Assembly (NCBI RefSeq): GCF_900091655.1
Contig: NZ_LT594621.1
Coordinates: forward strand, 3,630,639 to 3,694,638
Reading direction: 5' to 3'
DNA: 64,000 nucleotides
Origin: Culturomica massiliensis
GTDB taxonomy: Bacteria > Bacteroidota > Bacteroidia > Bacteroidales > Marinifilaceae
Shown piece after piece: positions 35,243-44,404 of the stretch. The position numbers were made by a program, and so were the translations under genes. Each line of letters starts with the position of its first letter. The stretch's first letter is position 1. The notes below the pieces were generated by a model, which was not told the DNA's origin, searched no databases, and worked only from the letters and a program-made list of their open reading frames with translations.

Positions 35243-38200
35243 ATGTACATCAAAGGAGAACCCAGGGCATTTTTGAGCAGTGAAGCTCAACAGCTATTGA
35301 ATCTTTATGAATCGCTCGGAGAACGGGCGGAAATTTTTCTGCCGCGTCATATTTATGACAATCTGACCAGTTTTGTCAAGCTTTGTTTTGAGGAGCCGGA
35401 TGATCCGGCAGCACAGCAAGCGGAGATCAATCGCTATCTATTAAAATTCCGGGAGGATATACCGGGATATACGGATGTTTCTTTGATGCTTTGTCCGCAT
35501 GCCAGTTCGAAGGCTTTTGAACTGAGTGGGCGTCGTGCCGAGTTTACGAAGAAGTTGAGCGGTTTCCTGGATACGGAAGCGGTTTCTCCGGAATATAAGG
35601 TGTGGCTTCGGAACATAAAAGATACGCATGATTTTTCTGTAGGTACGCCTCCGGTAAAGAGCAGTCATATCGATTTTATTTCGCAGATGCAGTTGGGCGG
35701 TCAGGTCAGTGAGTTGCGGAAATACCGGGATGTGATCGGGGTTACGGGGGATTTGAATGAAGGGCACTGGAATTATCTGATGGATACTTTGGAGCAGATG
35801 ATCAGCCAGAGTACTCATTATACGACAAAAGCCGAAGTAGCCGATTTTCTGAATCGTACCCGGTGGACGGTGAATTTTAAGGGATTGAACGGAATGATCC
35901 GGACCGTCGTTTCCGGAAATGCGGATAAGGCTGTCAGTCTGATCCGGGGAGACGTATTCAACAAGGCCAGTGTACAGGTGTTGGAAAATCCGTCGGCAGA
36001 AGATTTATACGAACAGATGTGTGTGGATACGACTTCTATTTTTGTGGTAAAAGTGAAACACATGCGTGTAAATTTGTATTCGGGAGAGAAATGGTTTCCT
36101 TTGCTGACCCGTTTGGTGATTGTAGACGACTCCAGGGAATCGCGCAGTTCTAATACTTCGTTGGTATTTTGCTTTCATAACGGTATAATCAATACTTTAA
36201 ATAAGGTACATACGAAGAAATTGGGTTCTCCGGCAAATACACAATTGAATCTGCGTTTGATTCTGGAAAATGTAAATCCGTTGTACTTGACGGAGTTCCG
36301 GGAAAAAATCGAGGTGCAGATCAAAGAATATGAGAAGGAGATCGATCGGATATTGACGGAGCAGGTCGGTAGGGGCGGGGATCCGTTGAAACGTCTGAAT
36401 GTATTTAAACTGGATATGTTTTCCCGTAAGATTGTTCAGGATAAGTATTCTTTGGAAAAACTGCGGGATTTTATTTATTTTCTGGAGAATTGTCACCGGG
36501 AAGAAAAACGTCAGATTCAGACGAAAGAATTGATCGAAGAATTCGAAAACCGGATTCGTCAGTATTTCTATTCCGATAATGCCAATATCGAAGTTTTGAG
36601 TGTACTGGAAGGAGGAGGACGAAATCAGATTCGTACCTACGGACAGTATCTGTTGCAAAAACCTTTCCATACGCTGAACGAAAAGGTGGTGGAAGCCTGT
36701 CGTTTGATTTTGGATATTATTCCCAGCAATTATGAACGTACTCTGAAAAATCATTTTCATAAAAATTTCGGGATCAATCTGTTTCTTGAAAAATACCAGG
36801 CTTATATTACGAAAGTAGATAATGAATCGAATAATAAGGGGCGTTTCGATAATTTTTTAATCGATCTGGGTATCCGGGACAAGTACCGGGCATTGACTTC
36901 CGGTCAGCAGGATATTGTAAAGAATTTCTTATCGGCTTTAGGGAATCTGGAACAAACATCGGTATCTGATTCCGTGCAGATGATTATCCGGGATCTGTTA
37001 TTCAATCCGAACGGACGTCCGAAACCTTATATCATTTACAATGCTATTCAGGCCTGGGAATATAAGGACTTATTGCCGGAAGATACCTTCGATATCAATC
37101 CGTTTGATATTGAGATTGAAAACCTGGAAGACGGCCGTTTGGCGTATGAGCGCTTGACAGATAAGTTGCTCCGCATTAAATCAACGTTGGCTTTGTTCGA
37201 CGATAGCGGCAGTTTGTGGGATTTGTTCTGTGAGAATACGACGATTCTGATCAACGATCCGAATAATCCGACTGGTTATACGGATTTTAATACGGAAGCT
37301 TTAAATGGATTTCTGCGTTTGATGAATACGTCTAAGATCACTTTGTTTCTGGATGAAGCTTATGCGGATAGTGTGAAGGTGACGGACAGCAACATGCCGA
37401 AATGGCGGACGATTTCCCGTTATATTATTAATAATATCAATGCCCAGGGGAATATCCGGGCTGTTTCTTCTTTGTCGACTACCAAAAATTTATCGGCAAC
37501 AGGGGATCGTTTGGGGGCACTGGCGGTTACTCCGCAGGCACATGCTGTGGCGGCTTTTGTGCGTCAGCACAATTCCAGTTCGCATGGAAATAATAATTCG
37601 TTGCTGATGTTGAACAATTTGCTGGAAGTGGCTCAAGTGGCGAAGAAAATCAAGGATACGATGGAAAGTGAGCTGCCGAAAAACGCTTCCCGTTATAAGA
37701 TCAAGGAAAGCCTGGTGAAATTCATTAACGACCAGATCGGGCGTACCGAACAGGCGAATGCCAATAGCCGGGCTAACCGGCAATTGCATAAGACGGCCGG
37801 TTTCGAGGGGAGCCCGTTGTATTTGTTTTTATTGGACGAATTGGTATCTCTGGATAAGCTGGATATTTTGTCTTTGCCGGATGACTTTAAATATAAGAAC
37901 GAACCTTTCTTTGTATATTACCAGAATAAGCTGGTAAAAAATCTGAACCGGTTCCGGGTGAATAAAAATTTCCGGACAGAGTCGCTGGAACGGATGAAGT
38001 GGGCGAAAGAGGCTGCAGAACGGGCTTTGGCCAAATATCCGGAATGCGGAATAACTTATTTGCCGTCCGACGGTTCGTATCTGTTTAATTTCCGGGTAGA
38101 CGGACATTTTTCGTATGCCGATTTGCTTTGTTTTTGTCAATACCTGGCTCAGAACAGAGGAATTGCAGCAGTACCCTATTCAACGGGAGTGGTGCGTTTT

Positions 38201-41200
38201 GCCTTGGGGGGATTTTTGTCGGATAATGAAAAAAATATCAAGGTATTTAAAAATGAGCTGGAGGACGGTTTTACCATTTTCCTGAAATATTGGCTGATGT
38301 TTGCAGCCAAACGGGAAAATCCGGTCTATAAAGAGATAGAAAGTCACACAATTTTAGGCGAAATTTTTAGTTATAAAAAAGATAAGGAATTAATAGAGGC
38401 GATCATTGCCGATTATCCGTTGTCCGGTAAGTCGGAGAAAGACAAGGCGCCTTCTTTACAGATCCGGGATATCCGGACATTGTATCACGCTTCGCCGGAA
38501 AAAAGCGGGGTTACGATTACGACGATTGACCGCTCGGTGAATTCGGTTATCGAATTGCATGGTGATAAGATCGGTTCCTGCCGGGATGTGCTCGAATTTA
38601 TCCGGAGTGCTGCTTTTTCGAAAGTATACGAGAATTTGTTGGCACAGATTTATAAGAAAGTACCGGATATCGCCGATCTGGATTTTAATACGGTCAGTTC
38701 GAAATACAGCAAGGCCGTTATTTTGAAATACATTACAAATAAACGGACTTTTCAGCCGAATCACAATGTACTCGACGATCCGATGGAAAAGAATATCATG
38801 CGGGAGATTTTGATCGAGATGGAGCATATTCTTTTTTCCGACAGTAAAGTGAAGATTCTGGCTATCGATGCTACCGGAAATCCGGAGCTCGATAAGTCAA
38901 AACTGGAAGGTATCAATGTGATTCTGAAAAAATACATCCGGGAAATATTGCTTCATTTCAATTTGCCGTTTGAGAAAGAAAGTCTCGAACCGAGCCGGAG
39001 TGAAATTATCAAGGTTGCCGGAGAAACTTTTGAGGAGGTGATCGGAATTAAGCTGAAAGACCTGAACCTGAATATCTGGGTGGATGAGTTTATCGGGAAA
39101 TTACGGGAATTGCCGGAGTTTAAAGAGACATTGTTATCCCAGAAAACGATCGGTTATATCATGGATGCCATTTCTTCCGGGATCAATGATACCAGCTTGG
39201 GAGTGACCGATAAGATATTGTATCTTTATTTGTTACGTAATGACGATTCGTTTTACGATCTGGTGATCGGGAAATTGAAATATTTCAGTGAAAAGATCGA
39301 AAACTGTGATGACAATGAGCTTCGGATGTTCCGGGAGGAATTTATCAACGAGATCATGCCTTCGCAATTGAATGAGATCAACGATTATATTATGCGGAAG
39401 AAAGACATCAAGGTGGCTGAAAGTGAGATTCACCGGGTCAGCCGTCGGGTGGTGTTGTTTTATATCAGCATGATCAAGCGCACCAAAGGAACGGATTATT
39501 ACAAACGCTATACGCATATCATGGTACGTTTGGTAGAAACGGCTTTCAGAAAACAGAACTCCAGCGTGAACGAGATGGTACAACACGGTATCTCTATTTA
39601 CAAAGGGTTCGAAATGGAAAATAAAGTGCTGGAAAGCTATGACGACGGACGAATTCGTTGGATCAATGAATTGATGCAGAAATGCGGGGTTATTTCTTCG
39701 GAACAGCCGGTACAGGAACACACCCGTATCGTCACGGATGCCAAGAAAAGGGAGTATCCTTTCCATAAGATAGACCGGGCAGAGACCAGGGAAAAGGATT
39801 TTACGGAGGAAGCCGGACCGAACGATTATTTGAAGTTGCTTGATTTACGTCCTGATTCTTCGTTTTTTACTGATCGTTTGGCCCGTTTTATCGCTAATAT
39901 GGATTCGGACGATTACCGGTGTAAGGTGGTAAAACACGGTATGGTGAAAGAGCTGGTGATTTTTCAGAAAGGGTATATGAAATACCTGACAGATAATTAC
40001 CGGTTGAATTATACGGAGGATATCAGTCTGAAAGATATACGTCATTTTGTGCCGGATGTGATCAGTTTTCTGGGTGCCCCGGAAAAACTGATTTCTTTCC
40101 CGCAAATCGGTTATTTTGATATCAAGGGACCGAACGGGAACATCAAAACGATCGTTACCCCATTGAAACAAAAAGTGGATTATTTCGGGGATGTGAAGAA
40201 GCCGCGACTGACAGTGATCAATGAGAAAATGAAAGAGATCGGCGGCAATCCGCGCCACGGGTCGTTGTTTGCTGTTGAAGAGAACGACGGTAGTATTTTT
40301 GTCGTGGAAATCAACGGTGACAGCGGTGTCGGTAAATCGGAAATGATAGCCGCCTTTATATTGAAATGGTTGCGGAACAATTTACAGGGAGTACGCTCGG
40401 TGAAATTGATTGCCGGTGATATGTTCCATGAATTTCAGGATGCAGAAGGAAATTTGTACGGGATAGGAACCGAAGTCGGGGATTTCTCACGGACAACGGA
40501 TTTTGACCCGGATTATATCAAATATTACAAATACCTGTTCGAGAGCAGTGCCGACAGTAATGTCGAAGACCTGAATTCCCGGAGCACGGTGAGCGGGATG
40601 TGCGATATCACGATGCCCTATAAAATCGATATCATGCTGAGTGCCAGTAATTATTCTAAGGATGAAGCCGGTATTACACGGGTAGATAATCCGGAGACTT
40701 TTGTACTGTATATCGATGCCCACGGGGAACGGAAAGAGAAAGCGACCAGCCAGGACGGACCGAATTTCCAGCGTACGCTGAAACGCTATACGGCGGATAA
40801 GAATATTGTCACTGTCATGGCCCGCCACGGTAATTATCTGGATGATATTCTGGATTGGGCTTTTGACGATAGCAATAAGCAGTATTATCTGGCTTCTTCT
40901 TATAAATTACTGGATAAGATAGATATTACGGAAGTTGTGAATCTGATTTTTACCGGTAAGCAGTTTGAACGGAACGGGGTATGTTATACCATACGTTCGG
41001 TAGCGTTCGATATGATCCAGAACCGTTTTCCGGCAGAGGTTTCGTATGGAGACGGAGAGATCCGGGAAATGCCGGTTGACCGGAAAATGTTCAGTGCCAT
41101 TTTTGACTCTTTGGCCAGTACACCGGGAGGACAACCGTTTATTGCCGAGGAAGGACAATTGGAAACGGTTATGAATCTGATACGGGTGATGCGTGGGGGC

Positions 41201-41938
41201 GCAGACGGGGAAGGTAAGGCCCGGAATATTCAATGCGGGGTACTTTCTACCGAAATCGGTAAAAAAGGCCGGGAAATTACCGGACCGCAAAAAGCAGCTA
41301 TGGAACTGAAACGGATGATTCAGGAGGTACGGGTGACACGTCCTGAAATCAATGAGGGCAAAATTAAGGTAAAACGCTTGTTGAATGAAAAATACCGTCC
41401 TATTTTCCATGGGGAAATGAACAGTTCCGAACTATGGCGTTATAATTTCTTTATCTATCAGTTGGAAAATATGCGGAAAGCCGATTACCGGCGGATGGAC
41501 GATATTACCCGAAAAGTAGATATGAGTAATTTGGTGAATTTTGTTCCTGTCGATCCGAAGAAAGAGTTCAGTCCGTTGCTGGTAAATCCGAATCTGAATA
41601 TCGAATTGAGCAGCTTCAGCGAAACGTTCGAAGAATTGATGAGTTTGCCGAATTACGGTGATTTTGCCTGTGAATTTGCCGAAAAAGTGGATCAGTTATA
41701 TATAGCGGAAGGATATAGTGAGGAGACCAATATCAACAATATGATTGTGCAGTTGCTATTGATGGAGGGATATATTACGACGGAAGACGTTGCCCGCGGC
41801 AGTGTGATCCAGAAGGTGAACCGCGAGACGATAGCTGCAGCCAAATATGCTGTCGTACAGTATTTGTCTTCGTTACAATTTACCGTCGGGACCAAGGAAG
41901 TTACAAAAAAAGCGACTTCTAAAGGACGGAAAAAGTAA
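35243..41938 (+). CDS. Giant PLP aminotransferase / HPr-kinase-like P-loop protein
   Basis: 2231 residues with no signal peptide or membrane helix, so cytoplasmic. Residues 1-590 are unassigned, mostly helical. A fold-type I aminotransferase core follows: NDPNNPTG at 671-678, LDEAYAD with the PLP-ring Asp704 and Tyr707, SLSTTKNLSATGDRLGA with the likely Schiff-base Lys748 and phosphate-binding Arg756, YLPSDGSYLF near 939-948, and VVRFALGGF with the carboxylate-binding Arg985. All key residues appear intact. Residues 1020-1660 are unassigned. At 1692-1699 GDSGVGKSE is a Walker A motif of the form seen in HPr kinase/phosphorylase, followed by LIAGDMF; the rest to 2231 has no clear family. The gene stands alone, with its own terminator behind and a terminator-containing leader in front. 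Confidence 0.85.
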   Translation: MYIKGEPRAFLSSEAQQLLNLYESLGERAEIFLPRHIYDNLTSFVKLCFEEPDDPAAQQAEINRYLLKFREDIPGYTDVSLMLCPHASSKAFELSGRRAEFTKKLSGFLDTEAVSPEYKVWLRNIKDTHDFSVGTPPVKSSHIDFISQMQLGGQVSELRKYRDVIGVTGDLNEGHWNYLMDTLEQMISQSTHYTTKAEVADFLNRTRWTVNFKGLNGMIRTVVSGNADKAVSLIRGDVFNKASVQVLENPSAEDLYEQMCVDTTSIFVVKVKHMRVNLYSGEKWFPLLTRLVIVDDSRESRSSNTSLVFCFHNGIINTLNKVHTKKLGSPANTQLNLRLILENVNPLYLTEFREKIEVQIKEYEKEIDRILTEQVGRGGDPLKRLNVFKLDMFSRKIVQDKYSLEKLRDFIYFLENCHREEKRQIQTKELIEEFENRIRQYFYSDNANIEVLSVLEGGGRNQIRTYGQYLLQKPFHTLNEKVVEACRLILDIIPSNYERTLKNHFHKNFGINLFLEKYQAYITKVDNESNNKGRFDNFLIDLGIRDKYRALTSGQQDIVKNFLSALGNLEQTSVSDSVQMIIRDLLFNPNGRPKPYIIYNAIQAWEYKDLLPEDTFDINPFDIEIENLEDGRLAYERLTDKLLRIKSTLALFDDSGSLWDLFCENTTILINDPNNPTGYTDFNTEALNGFLRLMNTSKITLFLDEAYADSVKVTDSNMPKWRTISRYIINNINAQGNIRAVSSLSTTKNLSATGDRLGALAVTPQAHAVAAFVRQHNSSSHGNNNSLLMLNNLLEVAQVAKKIKDTMESELPKNASRYKIKESLVKFINDQIGRTEQANANSRANRQLHKTAGFEGSPLYLFLLDELVSLDKLDILSLPDDFKYKNEPFFVYYQNKLVKNLNRFRVNKNFRTESLERMKWAKEAAERALAKYPECGITYLPSDGSYLFNFRVDGHFSYADLLCFCQYLAQNRGIAAVPYSTGVVRFALGGFLSDNEKNIKVFKNELEDGFTIFLKYWLMFAAKRENPVYKEIESHTILGEIFSYKKDKELIEAIIADYPLSGKSEKDKAPSLQIRDIRTLYHASPEKSGVTITTIDRSVNSVIELHGDKIGSCRDVLEFIRSAAFSKVYENLLAQIYKKVPDIADLDFNTVSSKYSKAVILKYITNKRTFQPNHNVLDDPMEKNIMREILIEMEHILFSDSKVKILAIDATGNPELDKSKLEGINVILKKYIREILLHFNLPFEKESLEPSRSEIIKVAGETFEEVIGIKLKDLNLNIWVDEFIGKLRELPEFKETLLSQKTIGYIMDAISSGINDTSLGVTDKILYLYLLRNDDSFYDLVIGKLKYFSEKIENCDDNELRMFREEFINEIMPSQLNEINDYIMRKKDIKVAESEIHRVSRRVVLFYISMIKRTKGTDYYKRYTHIMVRLVETAFRKQNSSVNEMVQHGISIYKGFEMENKVLESYDDGRIRWINELMQKCGVISSEQPVQEHTRIVTDAKKREYPFHKIDRAETREKDFTEEAGPNDYLKLLDLRPDSSFFTDRLARFIANMDSDDYRCKVVKHGMVKELVIFQKGYMKYLTDNYRLNYTEDISLKDIRHFVPDVISFLGAPEKLISFPQIGYFDIKGPNGNIKTIVTPLKQKVDYFGDVKKPRLTVINEKMKEIGGNPRHGSLFAVEENDGSIFVVEINGDSGVGKSEMIAAFILKWLRNNLQGVRSVKLIAGDMFHEFQDAEGNLYGIGTEVGDFSRTTDFDPDYIKYYKYLFESSADSNVEDLNSRSTVSGMCDITMPYKIDIMLSASNYSKDEAGITRVDNPETFVLYIDAHGERKEKATSQDGPNFQRTLKRYTADKNIVTVMARHGNYLDDILDWAFDDSNKQYYLASSYKLLDKIDITEVVNLIFTGKQFERNGVCYTIRSVAFDMIQNRFPAEVSYGDGEIREMPVDRKMFSAIFDSLASTPGGQPFIAEEGQLETVMNLIRVMRGGADGEGKARNIQCGVLSTEIGKKGREITGPQKAAMELKRMIQEVRVTRPEINEGKIKVKRLLNEKYRPIFHGEMNSSELWRYNFFIYQLENMRKADYRRMDDITRKVDMSNLVNFVPVDPKKEFSPLLVNPNLNIELSSFSETFEELMSLPNYGDFACEFAEKVDQLYIAEGYSEETNINNMIVQLLLMEGYITTEDVARGSVIQKVNRETIAAAKYAVVQYLSSLQFTVGTKEVTKKATSKGRKK

Positions 41939-41997
41939 TACGGAAAACGCCGTATGGGGATTTGTTACCCATATTCGGCGTAATGTTCGAATCCTGT

Positions 41998-42648
41998 TTA
42001 TCGCACAGAGGGGTATTGAGACGCTTCTCTGTGCGATTTTTTTATTCTTTTCAGGAAAGGAGAATCAGTGATTTTTGGGGACCTTGATATATCTTTGTTT
42101 TTAGGGGTCATTTTCGTTATTTCCTTTTTATAAATATTCCAAAGTTTAGGATTATATATCGGTGTCCCTATTATTTTGATCGTATTGCTGGTGTCGACCA
42201 AAAAGGTGTGGTATAAGCTATTTTCCGGAATAGAGTTTTCATTTTCAAATTCCCCGATGTTGTCACATAATAGCGGATAAATAAATTCATTACGAAGTAA
42301 ATTCGCAATAAAATCTTCGTTCCCTTTATCTACTTTAAAAATAGCAATAAAATCGACTTCTAACGATTTGTCCCGAATTTCTTCAATTAAAATTTTCCAG
42401 GATTGTAATTCTTTCATTCTACATGAAAAACAACCTTCCGCATTGTAATAAGTGATAAGTTTAGGCTTATTTTTCAGTTCTATTATGGTATCCTTATCGA
42501 GAAAGCGCCAGGAAGCTTTAGACGGTAATTTCAGTTGAGTACCGTAATATTTGTTTAGATAGGAAGATGTGCTGTTCGGGGTATTGTTACATCTCTGCAA
42601 TAGGAAAAAACTTCCAATTAATAATATGTAAATCGATATTCGTTTCAT
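41998..42648 (-). CDS. Thioredoxin-fold lipoprotein-like protein
   Basis: 216 residues with an N-terminal signal region ending in LLQRC (Cys20, a non-canonical lipobox). KLITYYNAEGCFSCRMKELQ gives a CxxC motif in the position of a thioredoxin active site, and a later stretch resembles the strand-helix end of TlpA-like folds. It would act in the periplasm as a thiol oxidoreductase. Its C-terminal 25 residues are encoded in the shared terminator region of the convergent giant gene. It is the last member of the minus-strand lipoprotein island, where other products have paired cysteines that could be its clients; that link is inference. Confidence 0.6.
   Translation of the reverse strand: MKRISIYILLIGSFFLLQRCNNTPNSTSSYLNKYYGTQLKLPSKASWRFLDKDTIIELKNKPKLITYYNAEGCFSCRMKELQSWKILIEEIRDKSLEVDFIAIFKVDKGNEDFIANLLRNEFIYPLLCDNIGEFENENSIPENSLYHTFLVDTSNTIKIIGTPIYNPKLWNIYKKEITKMTPKNKDISRSPKITDSPFLKRIKKSHREASQYPSVR
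42000..42044 (+). terminator. Terminator of the giant gene
   Basis: ATCGCACAGAG (42000-42010) pairs exactly with CTCTGTGCGAT (42027-42037), followed by eight T. A second hairpin just before it (ACGCCG at 41947 with CGGCGT ending at 41981) reinforces it. It overlaps the 3' end of the convergent thioredoxin-like gene. Confidence 0.85.
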
Positions 42649-42873
42649 TTTTACTGTTTTTGACTTCTTCGTAACCCCTCATATTCCTGGCTAATGCACC
42701 ATATCATAAACGATAATAGGCTTTCCGGAATGCCAAAATGATTTTCTCATGTAGAGTTATCTTTTACATGATTCAGTAATAATTTAATGGAACGAGGCTG
42801 ACTTTTTATTTTTAATTTATATGTACTTCGCATACAATAAGGGTATTTTTATCGTGTTTTTACTTCCCGGTTT

Positions 42874-43623
42874 TCATTTCTTTTTCTTTACTTCTTCAAA
42901 TCCCATATCTCTGATTTTTGCATACAGAAACCAAAAATGACCTGCTCCATAAACAATAGCGACTTTGGGATGTCGGTAAGTACGGTATAACTCACTCACA
43001 TATTCGTTTCGAAGTTCTTGTAACATAAAAAATGAGTTGTATTGTTCCTTTTCCTGTCGGCTGAGTTTGTATTTTTCCAGTAGGCCGGTCTGAAAATCAT
43101 ACTCTGTTAATACGATTTTCCCCTTTGCCGCTTCATATCTTTTTATCAGTTCGGCGATAAACAGATCGGCGTGGATATCCTCCTTTGTAATGCCTTTTAA
43201 CTCCGGTGTTTCTGTAACCTGTTTACCCTTGGTTTTAAAAGGGAGAGAGGGATTGTCCTTGCGGTCATAACCTGTCAGATGCATACCGGTTACTCTTCTG
43301 AATTTACGTTGTATGGTGTCGTATTTCGGTCGTAAACTGTCCGGAAGCATCTTGGGGTCCACAGTTCCTAGTCCTTCGTAATATACGACATATCCTCTGT
43401 GCCTAAGCGTATCCAGGTAATTTTTTACTTTCTGATAGTAAGCCGGCCGGCCTGTATGCATCATCGGAATCAGAATCACCTCCCTTTCTTCCGTATGATT
43501 AACCATCAAAGTTGCTTTGCCTTCAACTGCTCTGCCTCTTAAGAACACAGCATATATGACGGATCTGCAAGACATGAACAAACCGGAGGAAAGAAAAAGA
43601 ATAAAAAAAACAATATTTTTCAT
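42874..43623 (-). CDS. TraB/Tiki-like lipoprotein
   Basis: 249 residues from ATG 43623; an in-frame ATG 13 codons earlier is less likely. Signal peptide with Cys at LFMSC. The fold markers of the TraB/PrgY/GumN-Tiki family are visible: VILIPMMHTGRPAYY near the N-terminus, VVYYEGLG with an acidic residue, and KVAIVYGAGHFWFLYAKIRDMGF at the C-terminus. Known members of this superfamily include PrgY/TraB (modulators of peptide pheromones) and Tiki metalloproteases. Here it is downstream of two lipoproteins with peptide-like C-termini. A frameshifted partial copy is present at 47935-48066, about 130 bp and nearly identical. Confidence 0.65.
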   Translation of the reverse strand: MKNIVFFILFLSSGLFMSCRSVIYAVFLRGRAVEGKATLMVNHTEEREVILIPMMHTGRPAYYQKVKNYLDTLRHRGYVVYYEGLGTVDPKMLPDSLRPKYDTIQRKFRRVTGMHLTGYDRKDNPSLPFKTKGKQVTETPELKGITKEDIHADLFIAELIKRYEAAKGKIVLTEYDFQTGLLEKYKLSRQEKEQYNSFFMLQELRNEYVSELYRTYRHPKVAIVYGAGHFWFLYAKIRDMGFEEVKKKK

Positions 43624-43683
43624 AATTTTTATTTTATGATCAGGAAAAAAGACATATTTCACATCTTTCTTCCTGATAATTTA

Positions 43684-44166
43684 TTATGCAACTTGTGCGA
43701 TTGATTTAAGTACTTCCACTATAGTATCAACCCAACAATTAGCTTTACATGCTCCACGTCCCTTTATTTTATTACCGTCGCTATCAGTGTATTTATCTTT
43801 ACACATTTCGATACAATTTGCATGTTCGCCTCTGGTTACTGGATTGTCTCCCAGATAGTAGATTGTTCCCATTTTTTCTTTCAGATAATTATCGAGTTCT
43901 TCTGCACTCATATTAATTGATTTCAGAAGTTCCGGGGAAACCGAATAGCTGATCAATTTCTCGGATTCCATATCAAATTTCGCTATTAACGAATAGGAAA
44001 CGGAACGGGCTTCCGGACCGACCTGAATCGGTCTGGTTAATTCAAGGATGCCGCTTTCAGGAAGTACATCTTCTGTTTGAGATGAAAGTTTTTCATCCGT
44101 GTTACACGCAAAAAATAATAATGAAATGGCTATAAAAAATGCAAAGATATGAGTTTCCCTCCAAAA
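43684..44166 (-). CDS. Cysteine-rich (twin CX3C) lipoprotein, start codon disrupted
   Basis: The open frame gives a signal peptide (IFAFFIAISLLFFAC), a 100-residue linker and a C-terminus with CIEMC and CKANC, two CX3C pairs that could form a disulfide-linked helical hairpin. An internal ATG at 43971 gives only 95 residues and no signal sequence. No ATG, GTG or TTG exists in frame before the signal peptide, but an ATG at 44168-44170 is out of frame by one base; removing one base would give MFWRETHIFAFF and a full lipoprotein. So this is either a one-base frameshift pseudogene, a phase-variable or erroneous base, or a non-canonical start. No family recognised. Same strand and spacing as its neighbours. 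Confidence 0.5.
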   Translation of the reverse strand, partial: FWRETHIFAFFIAISLLFFACNTDEKLSSQTEDVLPESGILELTRPIQVGPEARSVSYSLIAKFDMESEKLISYSVSPELLKSINMSAEELDNYLKEKMGTIYYLGDNPVTRGEHANCIEMCKDKYTDSDGNKIKGRGACKANCWVDTIVEVLKSIAQVA

Positions 44167-44199
44167 TCATAATCCCTAAGGATTCATTCCGGTTTCATA

Positions 44200-44394
44200 T
44201 TATTTATGCAAGGATTTACTTCCAATAATCCAAAATGAAGCGACAAGAAAGCCAATGATGACAGATTCCATAATCTCAATTTTCAGAATGTCTCTCTTGC
44301 TATGAAAAACGATATCTAACAACCATTCTCCCCAAAAAAGGCCGACGCTGAATATAGCCCAAAGAATAAAAAATATTTTTATTTTCTTTTTCAT
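44200..44394 (-). CDS. Small two-helix membrane protein
   Basis: 64 residues from ATG 44394, with hydrophobic helices near 7-29 and 43-58 separated by a charged loop (HSKRDILKIEIME). It starts 10 bp after the stop of the glycine-zipper lipoprotein, so the two are translated together. Size, topology and position recall immunity proteins of membrane-active peptides, but there is no sequence evidence for that role. A different small membrane protein occupies the same relative place in the decayed copy of the module (48074-48406). Confidence 0.6.
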   Translation of the reverse strand: MKKKIKIFFILWAIFSVGLFWGEWLLDIVFHSKRDILKIEIMESVIIGFLVASFWIIGSKSLHK

Positions 44395-44404
44395 AACAAT
44401 TAAA

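Noticed and set aside
41847..42071. 74-codon plus-strand frame at the end of the giant gene
   Set aside because: Overlaps the giant gene's end and both terminator hairpins.
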